A stretch of DNA of 9,866 nucleotides, taken from NCBI GenBank assembly GCA_026997055.1, contig JALWJU010000561.1:1-9866 (forward strand). Reading direction: 5' to 3'. Below, piece by piece: positions 1-6,547 of the stretch. The position numbers and the translations under genes were made by a program. Under the pieces are notes generated by a model. It was not told the DNA's origin. It ran no database searches and saw nothing but the letters and a program-made list of their open reading frames with translations. Positions within the stretch are counted from its first letter, which is position 1; every line of letters begins with the position of its first letter. The DNA comes from Paracoccaceae bacterium (GTDB lineage Bacteria > Pseudomonadota > Alphaproteobacteria > Rhodobacterales > Rhodobacteraceae).

Positions 1-479
1 TGGTGGACCAGCCCGGGGTGATGACCGGCCCCGAGGCCGAGCGGGAAGGCACGCTCATTGCCGCGGCGCGCGCGCTTCACGCCATCGAGCAGGCGACCAT
101 CCCCTGGATCGCCATCGTCATCCGCCGCTGCATGGGGCTGGGCGGCGCCATGCTGGGGCCGTGGAACGGGCCTTCGGGCACGGCGCTGCCGCACCGCTTC
201 GCCTGGCCCTCGGCGCGCTGGGGCTCGATCCCGGTGGAGGGCGGAGTGGCCGCCGCCTACAAGCGCGAGATGGAGGCGGCCGCCGAGCCCGAGGCCTTCG
301 CCGCCGAACTTGAGGCGCGCTACCGCGCCATCGCCTCGCCCTTTCGCACCGCCGAGCGCTTCGGCGTGGTCGATATCATCGCCCCGCGCGAAACCCGCCC
401 GCTTCTGTGCGACTGGGCCGGACAGGCCCATGCGCGCGAGGCCATGAACCCGGGCCCCAAGGCCCGCACCATGCGCTGA
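1..479 (+). CDS. acyl-CoA carboxylase, carboxyltransferase subunit (partial, C-terminal end)
   Basis: This is the last ~159 codons of a biotin-dependent acyl-CoA carboxylase carboxyltransferase (beta) subunit of the propionyl/methylcrotonyl/geranyl-CoA carboxylase family. Such subunits move CO2 from carboxybiotin to an acyl-CoA in the cytoplasm. The start lies left of the window: full-length relatives are about 500 residues, and the reading frame is already open at the edge. Visible family signatures are VDQPGVMTGPEAER at the very start, the oxyanion-hole type stretch RRCMGLGGAM, and the late motif PSARWGSIPVEGG. The C-terminal FGVVDIIAPRETR stretch is the usual end of this fold. The in-frame GTG at position 3 is an internal valine, not a start. 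The next gene follows after only 11 bp, so the two are probably co-transcribed. The acyl-CoA substrate cannot be told from this fragment, and no biotin carboxylase subunit is in view. Confidence 0.88.
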   Translation, partial: VDQPGVMTGPEAEREGTLIAAARALHAIEQATIPWIAIVIRRCMGLGGAMLGPWNGPSGTALPHRFAWPSARWGSIPVEGGVAAAYKREMEAAAEPEAFAAELEARYRAIASPFRTAERFGVVDIIAPRETRPLLCDWAGQAHAREAMNPGPKARTMR

Positions 480-490
480 AGGAGGAAAGC
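480..490 (+). promoter_or_regulatory. ribosome binding site of the alcohol dehydrogenase gene
   Basis: AGGAGG at 480-485 sits six bases before ATG 491, directly after the carboxylase stop codon at 477-479. It decides the start: the frame is open back to 407, but that extension lies inside the carboxylase gene and has no such site. Confidence 0.85.
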
Positions 491-1504
491 ATGCCGACCA
501 TGCGCGCCTATCGCCTGCTGGAATGGGGCCGGCCGCCCGAGATGGTGGAACTGCCCCTGCCCGAGCCGGGGCCGGGAGAGCTCCGCCTGAAGGTGGCCGG
601 CAACGGGCTGTGCCAGTCGGATCTGCACATGATCCACGACTGGAAGGCCTCGCCGCCGCATATCGACATCCGCCTGCCCCAGACGCTGGGCCACGAGATC
701 GGCGGCTGGGTCGATCTGCCCGGCCCGGGCGTGACCGGCTGGGAGCAGGGCCAGCCGGCGCTGGTGACGCTGGCAGGCTGCGGGCGCTGCGACGCCTGCC
801 TTCGGGGCTGGAACAATTACTGTCGCGAAAAGCCCCGCCAGCCGGGGATCGGCCTCGACGGGGGGCTTGCAGACTACGTGATCGCCCCGGTGGCCTGCCT
901 CGTGCCCTGCGAGGGGCTCGACCCCGCCCGGGCCGCGCCGCTCACGGACGCGGGGCTGTCGTCATATCACGCGGTGCGCCGGGTGGCGCCGCTCCTGCGA
1001 TCGGGTACGCGCGCGGTGGTGATCGGCGCCGGCGGGCTCGGGCATCTGGCGGTGGCGGCGCTCAAGGCGGTGAGCCCGGCCGAGGTGATCGCGGTGGACC
1101 CTTCTGCGGCCGCGCGCGAACTGGCGCTGGCCGCCGGCGCCGACGCAGCAGTTGCGCCAGGCGATGACAGCCTGGCCCGCCACGGCGCCACGGCGGTGCT
1201 GGATTTTGTCGGCGCGGGCGAAACCATCGCCTCGGCCTGCGCCATGATCCGCCCGCTGGGCCATGTGGTGCTGGTGGGGCGCGGGGCCGGCACCCTCCCC
1301 TTCGGCCACGCCACCCTGCCCTACGGGGCCACGCTCTCCACCAGCTTCGGCGGCTCGAAGGCAGAGCTGGTGGAACTGGTCGCCCTGGTGCGCGCCGGCG
1401 CCGTTACCCCGCACATATCGCCCCACCCCCTGGACGAAGTGGAAACGGTACTGGCGGACCTCGCCGCCGGGCGGGTGCAGGGCCGCGCGGTAATCGTGCC
1501 CTGA
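491..1504 (+). CDS. zinc-dependent medium-chain alcohol dehydrogenase (MDR family)
   Basis: This 337-residue protein is a cytoplasmic zinc alcohol dehydrogenase that oxidises an alcohol to a ketone or aldehyde with NAD. The N-terminal GroES-like domain (about 25-150) has the catalytic-zinc motifs NGLCQSDLH (C41) and GHEIGG (H68, E69). The structural zinc is bound by C97, C100, C103 and C111 in GCGRCDAC plus NNYC. The third catalytic ligand appears to be D153 in LTDAGLSSYHA, where many relatives have Cys; Asp at this position is known from the Rhodococcus ruber secondary alcohol dehydrogenase ADH-A. The Rossmann domain has GAGGLG at 179-184 and D203 after the second strand, which favours NAD over NADP. 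Length is normal. ATG 491 was chosen for its strong ribosome binding site. The tight spacing to the carboxylase upstream and the SDR 33 bp downstream suggests an operon. The substrate is unknown; a secondary alcohol is a reasonable guess. Confidence 0.9.
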   Translation: MPTMRAYRLLEWGRPPEMVELPLPEPGPGELRLKVAGNGLCQSDLHMIHDWKASPPHIDIRLPQTLGHEIGGWVDLPGPGVTGWEQGQPALVTLAGCGRCDACLRGWNNYCREKPRQPGIGLDGGLADYVIAPVACLVPCEGLDPARAAPLTDAGLSSYHAVRRVAPLLRSGTRAVVIGAGGLGHLAVAALKAVSPAEVIAVDPSAAARELALAAGADAAVAPGDDSLARHGATAVLDFVGAGETIASACAMIRPLGHVVLVGRGAGTLPFGHATLPYGATLSTSFGGSKAELVELVALVRAGAVTPHISPHPLDEVETVLADLAAGRVQGRAVIVP

Positions 1505-1523
1505 ACGGAAATGACAGATGAAC

Positions 1524-1537
1524 GGGAGGACAGGAAC
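1524..1537 (+). promoter_or_regulatory. ribosome binding site of the SDR gene
   Basis: GGGAGGA at 1524-1530 precedes ATG 1538 by seven bases. It rules out the in-frame ATG at 1511, which would add nine hydrophilic residues before the MKILVTGG beta strand and has no comparable site. Confidence 0.75.
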
Positions 1538-2488
1538 ATGAAGATACTGGTCACCGGCGGCGCCGGGCTTCTGGGATCGGCGCTGGTGCGGCACCTGCTG
1601 GCGGAGGGCGGCCACGAGATCACGGTGATGGATCTGGCCCGCGACCCGCAGCGTCTGGCCCCCCTGCGCGAGCGCATTGCCTACCGGGTGGGCGATGTGG
1701 GCCATTTCAGCCATGTGCTGGACGCGGTACGCGAAAGCGGCGCCCAGCGCATCTTTCACCTGGGCGCGGCGCTGGGCTTTACCTGCGAGGAAAACCCCGC
1801 CGAGGCGATGCGCGTCAATGCCATGGGGCCGTTTCACGTCTTTGAGGCCGCGCGCATGTTCGGCGGCGCGCAGGTGGTGTTTTCCTCCTCCGTCACGAGC
1901 TTTGCCGAGGGCCTGCCCGAGCCGGTGCTGCGCGACCACTACCCGCAGCGCCCGGTCAACCTCTACGGCGTGCTCAAGCAGACGACCGAAGGGCTGGGCC
2001 GCTACTACGCCGCCCGCCACGCCATCGACTTTCGCGCCATCCGCTTCCCTTCGGTGGTCGGGCCGGGGCCGCGCATCCCCGGAATCGCCACCTATTCGAT
2101 CGAGATGATCGAGGCCGCCGCCAGGGGCCGTTCCTATACGGTGCGCGCCACCCCTGAAACCGCGATCCCGATCGTGCATGTAGGCGATGCGGCGCGCGCC
2201 CTGATCCGGCTGGCCGAGGCCGACCCCGCGCGCCTGACCCGGCGCAGCTACCTGATCGACGGGCCCAAGCCCCAGCCCAGCGCCGGCGAACAGGCCGAGA
2301 TGGTGCGCACCCGTTTCCCCGGTGCGCAGATCGACTTTGCCCCCGATCCGCGCTGGCAGCCCTTCATCGAAAAATACGCCCTGCCCATCGACGACAGCCC
2401 GGCGCGCGCCGACTGGGGCTGGGCGCCCGAATACGACTTCGCCGCGATCATCGAGGATTTCCTGGACGGCGCGCCGGACCGGGGCTGA
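1538..2488 (+). CDS. NAD-dependent epimerase/dehydratase family protein (extended SDR)
   Basis: This 316-residue soluble protein is an extended short-chain dehydrogenase/reductase of the NAD-dependent epimerase/dehydratase family. The first strand and nucleotide loop TGGAGLLG (6-13) and the acidic residue D32 at the end of strand two indicate NAD binding. The GDV at 52-54, the AALGF stretch near 77-81, S117 in FSSSVTS and the catalytic pair Y143/K147 in NLYGVLK complete the active site. The family includes nucleotide-sugar epimerases, but also threonine dehydrogenases, dihydroflavonol-type reductases and lignin or sterol alcohol dehydrogenases. The catabolic-looking neighbours (carboxylase, alcohol dehydrogenase, molybdoenzyme) and the absence of any sugar-nucleotide or glycosyltransferase gene make a role on a small-molecule alcohol or ketone more likely than sugar biosynthesis; that is inference. 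It ends 27 bp before the cytochrome gene. Confidence 0.88.
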   Translation: MKILVTGGAGLLGSALVRHLLAEGGHEITVMDLARDPQRLAPLRERIAYRVGDVGHFSHVLDAVRESGAQRIFHLGAALGFTCEENPAEAMRVNAMGPFHVFEAARMFGGAQVVFSSSVTSFAEGLPEPVLRDHYPQRPVNLYGVLKQTTEGLGRYYAARHAIDFRAIRFPSVVGPGPRIPGIATYSIEMIEAAARGRSYTVRATPETAIPIVHVGDAARALIRLAEADPARLTRRSYLIDGPKPQPSAGEQAEMVRTRFPGAQIDFAPDPRWQPFIEKYALPIDDSPARADWGWAPEYDFAAIIEDFLDGAPDRG

Positions 2489-2515
2489 GCCTCCCCCGTC
2501 GCAAGGACAAACCGG

Positions 2516-3373
2516 ATGCGCCTGAAACCGCTCACCTCCCCCCCCGCCGCTACCAGCAAGCCCGGCTCCGCGGTCCGCTTCCGCGAGCCATGGGAGCCTT
2601 CCGTGGCGGCGCTCAGGGCCATGGGGCTGCTGGCCATTGGCGGCGGCGGGGTCGCGCTGGCGGTGGCGGCGGGGCCGTGGCTCGCGCCGGGCAGGCCGCT
2701 CACCTACGCGCTGGGATGGGCGGCGGCGCTGGCAATGCTCGTGCCGCCCGCCTTTGCCCTGGCCAAACGCAGCGGCCGGGCGCGCAGGCCGCGGGCCTGG
2801 TTCGCGCTGCACGCATGGGCGGGCGCGCTCGCGGTGCCGCTCGCCGCGCTGCATGCGGGCGGCGGAACGGCGCTCCTGCCGCTGGCCCTGCTGGCGCTGC
2901 TCGGTCTGGTCAGCGCGCAGGGGGTTGCGCTGCGCCTTGTCGCCGGCCCCGCCCTGGCCAGGCGCATGGGCAGCCGGGCCGAGGCCTTCTCCCCGCCCGA
3001 CCCGGCCCGGCGCGCGGCGCTGGCCGGGCTTGCCGCCGACAAGCGCGCGCTGCTCGCCCGTATCGGCCCCGGCGCCGAGGAGGCCCAATTCGCCCCCGCC
3101 CCGCGCCACTGGCGGGCGCATCCCGTGGCAATGCTGCGCTATCGGCGGCTCGCCCGGCTGGAATCCCGGCTGCTGCGCCGCCCAGGCGCCCCCCTCGCCA
3201 CCCGGCCCCGCCGCTGGCACATCGCCCTTGCCACCCTGCTGCTGGGCGGGCTGGCGGCGCATGTGGTCACGGTTTCGCTCTTTGCCGGATATGCCGCCGG
3301 CGACGGGCCGGTGACCTGGCCGCACCTGGCCGAATGGGGCCGGGGCTGGACCTGGTGGGGGCTAGCGCCATGA
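2516..3373 (+). CDS. membrane cytochrome b, probable diheme anchor of the downstream Mo/Fe-S oxidoreductase
   Basis: This is a 285-residue integral membrane protein with about five hydrophobic helices (roughly 33-55, 61-83, 95-114, 118-141 and 235-258). Helix 3 has H99 and H113 and helix 5 has H235 and H249, both spaced H-x13-H. That is the bis-heme b arrangement of cytochrome b and of ferric reductase/NOX membrane domains, which also use helices III and V. The short loop 84-94 and the long Arg-rich loop 142-233 follow the positive-inside rule and place both in the cytoplasm. Helices 3 and 5 then run parallel, pairing H99 with H235 and H113 with H249. There is no NrfD-like or NarI-like signature. 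AAGGA at 2503-2507 precedes the ATG by eight bases. The stop overlaps the start of the molybdoenzyme gene as ATGA, implying coupled translation and one complex. Heme binding is inferred from spacing and topology, not from a named family match. Confidence 0.75.
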   Translation: MRLKPLTSPPAATSKPGSAVRFREPWEPSVAALRAMGLLAIGGGGVALAVAAGPWLAPGRPLTYALGWAAALAMLVPPAFALAKRSGRARRPRAWFALHAWAGALAVPLAALHAGGGTALLPLALLALLGLVSAQGVALRLVAGPALARRMGSRAEAFSPPDPARRAALAGLAADKRALLARIGPGAEEAQFAPAPRHWRAHPVAMLRYRRLARLESRLLRRPGAPLATRPRRWHIALATLLLGGLAAHVVTVSLFAGYAAGDGPVTWPHLAEWGRGWTWWGLAP

Positions 3374-6303
3374 GCGCCCGCCTTGCCCTGATGATCGACC
3401 TGGAACGCTGCATCGGCTGCCGCTCCTGCGAGGCGGCCTGCAAGCTGGAGCATGGCCTCGGCCCCGGCGAGCGGCGCAACAAGGTGCTCTGGCTGGAAGG
3501 CGAAACCGCTGCCGAGGTGGGGGCGGGAGCGGGAACGGGAGCGGGAACGGAGCAGGGCGCGCCGCCGCTCACCTTCCTGCCGGTCATGTGCCAGCATTGC
3601 GCTCGCCCGGCCTGCCTGCGCGCCTGCCCGGTGCGCCCCGCGGCCATTTCCAAAGACAGCGAGACCGGCGTGGTCACGGTGGATACGGACCGCTGCACCG
3701 GCTGCGGCGAATGCGTCGCCGCCTGCCCCTACGGCGCCATGGGCTTCGACCCGGTGGGCCGGCACGCGGTCAAATGCGACCTCTGCGCCGAGCGCCGCGC
3801 CGAGGGGCGCATAACCGCCTGTGCCGAGGTCTGCCCGGGGCGCGCGATCGAGCTGGGCCCGCGCGACGATCTTGCCGCCCGCGCCCGCGCCGGGGGGCGC
3901 GAGATCCGCGACCATGACGGCTTTGCCCTGGACCCGGCGACGCTCTACCTGGAGCCGCGCGCCGGGCTGGGCACCCATGAACCCGCCGTCAGCCGCGAAA
4001 GCCCCGCCACCGGCGACATGCGCACCGCCGCCTCGCCCTACGGCCAGCCGCGCGCGGCCCGCAGGCCCGATTCCACCCATCGCGGCCTGTGCCCGATCTG
4101 CTTTGCCTCCTGCGCGGTGGACTACCACCTGAAGGACGGCCGTCTGGTGGCGGTGACCGGCGCCCGCGACGACCCGCTGACCGAAGGCCGCATCTGCCCG
4201 AAATCGCAGTTCCTGGTGCAGATGCACAACGATCCCGGCCGCCTGAGCACGCCCATGAAGCGCATCGGCGCGCGTGGCGAGGGCCGGTTCGCGCCGATCT
4301 CCTGGGAGCGCGCGCTGGACGAAATCGCCGCGAAGCTGCTCGAAATCCGCGACCGGCACGGCCCCGAGGCGCTGGCGATCTATTTCGGCACCCGCACCGG
4401 CATCCTGACCATCCGCGGCTATACGCTGCTGTTCGCCGAAGGCTGGGGCACGCCCAATGTGGAGGGCACCGAACCGCTCTGCGCCACCGCCAAGACCGCC
4501 GCCTACAAGCTGGTCCAGGGCTCGTGCCTGATCCCGAACACCTACCGCGAGGACGATGTGGGCGCGGCCAGTCTGCACCTGATCATCGGCGACAACATGG
4601 CCGAAACCCGGCCGGTGCTGTTCGGCCGGCTCAACGACTGGCGGCTCAGGCGCGGCGCGCGGATGGTGGTGGTGGATCCGCGCCGCTCGGTCACCGCCGC
4701 CAGGGCCGACCAGTGGCTGGCCATCCGCCCCGGCACCGACATGGCGCTGGGGCTGGCCATGTGCCACGAGATCCTCGGCCACGACCTGCACGACGCCGCC
4801 TTCTGTGCCGCGCGCATCGAGGGCTGGGAGGCCTGGCGCGACTTCATCCTCGCGCGCGGCTACGACGCGGACTGGGCCGGGCCGGTCACCGGCCTTGCGC
4901 CCGATGCGATCCGCGCCCTTGCCCGCGAGGTGGCCGCCGCCGACGGCTGCATGATCTGGTCCATGCGCGGCACCACCCAGCACAGCAACGCGGTGCAGAC
5001 CAACCGCGTCCTGATGTTCCTCGCCGCCATTACCGGCAACTGGGCACGCCCGGGCGGCGGCTATTTCAACGCCACGGCGGTGCCCGAACTGACCCCGCGC
5101 CTGCCCGATCGCCTGCGCCGCGCACCCGCCCGCCCGATGATCGCCCAGAACCCGGTGGGCTGGAGCGCAGCAATGGAAAAGGGCACCCCCTACCCGCTGC
5201 GCGCCCTGATCTGCGGCTCGGACCCGCTGACCATGTGGCCCGGCCAGGAAGAGGCGCGCCGGGCCTTCGAGGCGCTCGACCTGGTGGTGCATTTCGACCT
5301 CTACCGCAACGCCACCTCGGAACTTGCCGACTACCTGCTGCCGGCGGCCACCGGGATCGAGAAGGGCGGGCTGAACCGCGTCGCCGACGACCGGCGGCTG
5401 GGCTGGAACGACCGGCTGATCGACCCGCCCGGCGAGGCCCGCGCCGACGGCTGGTTCTGGATCGAACTGGCCCGGCGGGTCGGGCTCGCCGAGGCCCTGC
5501 CCGAAAGCCTGAAGGACCCGGCAGCAATGTGGGACCGGATGGTGGCGGATTCCCCCGACCTTGCCGGGCTGGACAGCGCCGCGCTGCGCGCCGCGCCGAC
5601 CCGGTGGAAGCGCTTTCCCGAAGGCCGCGCCGGCCCCGAGGGCCTGGCCGATCCGGGCGGGCGGTTTCCCACGCCCTCGGGCAAGCTCGAATTCTACACC
5701 GAGGCGCTGGAAAAACGCCTTGGCGCGGTCGGCCTGTCGGCCCTGCCGGAATATTACGGCGAAATCGCCCAGCCTGGCGACGGCCCGGTTCTGGAGCGGC
5801 TGACCGACATGGCAGGCACGGGCGAAGAACTGTCGCCGTTTCGCGCCAAACCGACCCTGCTGAGCCCCGCGCGCCTCCGGCCCGACAACCCGGAAGGGCG
5901 CCGCCTGCGCGCGGCCGGGTTCGACACGCTGCTGGTCACCGGGCGCGCAAACGCGCCGCATTTTCACAGCTGGACGCACCATTTCTGGCAGGCGCGCGAA
6001 ATGTGGCCGGACCTCTACCTGCAGCTCCACCCGGACATGGCCGCGCGGATCGGGGTCGAGGACGGCGCGCCGGTCACCGTCGAAACCGCCAGCGGCAGCC
6101 TCACCGCCCGGGCCTGGATCAGCCGCGGCATCCGCCCCGATACGGTCTTCCTGCCGATCGGCTGGAGCCACGACGCCGCAGGCGCCCCCCGCACGGCGGG
6201 GCACCTGATCGACCCGCGCCAGCGCGACCCGGTCGCCGATCAGGCGAACCTGAAATCCACCCTCTGCCGCCTGCGGGCAGGCCGTCAGGGCAACACCCCC
6301 TGA
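3370..6303 (+). CDS. fused four-cluster ferredoxin / molybdopterin (Mo/W-bisPGD) oxidoreductase
   Basis: This single 977-residue protein joins the electron-transfer and catalytic subunits of a DMSO reductase-superfamily enzyme. Residues 1-200 form a PsrB/DmsB-like ferredoxin with 16 cysteines for four [4Fe-4S] clusters: C14/17/20/24, C74/77/82/86, C109/112/115/119 and C136/139/151/155. A linker (about 165-235) leads to the catalytic part. It has its own cluster motif (C241, C244, C248, C276), a likely Mo/W ligand C371 in GTEPLCATAK, and the family motifs GDNMAETRPV (407-416), VVDPRRS, IRPGTDMALG, TGNWARPGGG, LLPAATGIEKGG and TPSGKLEFY. The C-terminal molydopterin-dinucleotide-binding domain runs from about 851 to 970. 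No twin-arginine signal is seen, so the enzyme should face the cytoplasm and pass electrons to or from the cytochrome b encoded just upstream. An internal Met (ATG 4018) has no ribosome binding site, so a separate catalytic subunit is unlikely. The substrate is unknown. Confidence 0.9.
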   Translation: MSARLALMIDLERCIGCRSCEAACKLEHGLGPGERRNKVLWLEGETAAEVGAGAGTGAGTEQGAPPLTFLPVMCQHCARPACLRACPVRPAAISKDSETGVVTVDTDRCTGCGECVAACPYGAMGFDPVGRHAVKCDLCAERRAEGRITACAEVCPGRAIELGPRDDLAARARAGGREIRDHDGFALDPATLYLEPRAGLGTHEPAVSRESPATGDMRTAASPYGQPRAARRPDSTHRGLCPICFASCAVDYHLKDGRLVAVTGARDDPLTEGRICPKSQFLVQMHNDPGRLSTPMKRIGARGEGRFAPISWERALDEIAAKLLEIRDRHGPEALAIYFGTRTGILTIRGYTLLFAEGWGTPNVEGTEPLCATAKTAAYKLVQGSCLIPNTYREDDVGAASLHLIIGDNMAETRPVLFGRLNDWRLRRGARMVVVDPRRSVTAARADQWLAIRPGTDMALGLAMCHEILGHDLHDAAFCAARIEGWEAWRDFILARGYDADWAGPVTGLAPDAIRALAREVAAADGCMIWSMRGTTQHSNAVQTNRVLMFLAAITGNWARPGGGYFNATAVPELTPRLPDRLRRAPARPMIAQNPVGWSAAMEKGTPYPLRALICGSDPLTMWPGQEEARRAFEALDLVVHFDLYRNATSELADYLLPAATGIEKGGLNRVADDRRLGWNDRLIDPPGEARADGWFWIELARRVGLAEALPESLKDPAAMWDRMVADSPDLAGLDSAALRAAPTRWKRFPEGRAGPEGLADPGGRFPTPSGKLEFYTEALEKRLGAVGLSALPEYYGEIAQPGDGPVLERLTDMAGTGEELSPFRAKPTLLSPARLRPDNPEGRRLRAAGFDTLLVTGRANAPHFHSWTHHFWQAREMWPDLYLQLHPDMAARIGVEDGAPVTVETASGSLTARAWISRGIRPDTVFLPIGWSHDAAGAPRTAGHLIDPRQRDPVADQANLKSTLCRLRAGRQGNTP
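3519..3548 (+). repeat. hexanucleotide tandem repeat inside the ferredoxin domain
   Basis: Five consecutive hexamers read GGGGGC, GGGAGC, GGGAAC, GGGAGC, GGGAAC; the last four are two exact copies of the 12-mer GGGAGCGGGAAC (3525-3548). They encode a Gly/Ala/Thr linker (GAGAGTGAGT) between the first and second cysteine clusters of the fused molybdoenzyme. Unit loss or gain would keep the frame and change only linker length. Confidence 0.85.
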
Positions 6304-6547
6304 AGGAACCAAGCCGGGGCTGTCTTTTCGCAAGGTGCAAGACCGACGCCCGCCGGCGCGCCCCGGCACGGGCAGGCTCGGCCACGCCCCGCCCCGCCCG
6401 ACAGCACACCGACGCAAGGGCATGTCGCGAAATGACAATTGCTGGCGCTTCCTTGCGGGCGGTAGCCTCGTCGTTGACTGGATATGAAACAATGTCGGGA
6501 AACCCGCATTCATGCGCCGAAAGCCCGGGATCGACACAGGAGCAGGC
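6304..6547. other. convergent intergenic region
   Basis: This gap of 244 bp separates the ends of the plus-strand operon and the minus-strand regulator gene. It contains an 8-bp inverted repeat (GCCGGGGC 6313-6320, GCCCCGGC 6360-6367) with a 39-base spacer, and a 7-bp pair CGCAAGG (6413-6419) / CCTTGCG (6451-6457). Neither is followed by a T-tract on either strand, so no intrinsic terminator can be called. No open frame here looks coding. Composition drops from very GC-rich near 6400 to moderate near 6480, marking a compositional border. Confidence 0.5.

Noticed and set aside
962..3325. Long open frame of 787 codons on the minus strand
   Set aside because: It lies antisense to the dehydrogenase, SDR and cytochrome genes, has low-complexity Arg/Gly/His/Ala-rich translation, and shows no recognisable domain. 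It is a by-product of high GC at third codon positions.
2590..3369. Upstream extension of the molybdoenzyme frame by 260 codons
   Set aside because: The extension overlaps the cytochrome gene in another frame and is Arg/Ala/Gly-rich without domains. The ATG at 3370 in an ATGA overlap directly precedes the ferredoxin fold.
4018..4020. Internal ATG as a separate start for the catalytic subunit
   Set aside because: No Shine-Dalgarno sequence precedes it, and the frame from the ferredoxin part is continuous without a stop.
6313..6367. Inverted repeat GCCGGGGC/GCCCCGGC as operon terminator
   Set aside because: The arms are only 8 bp with a 39-base spacer, and no T-tract follows on either strand.
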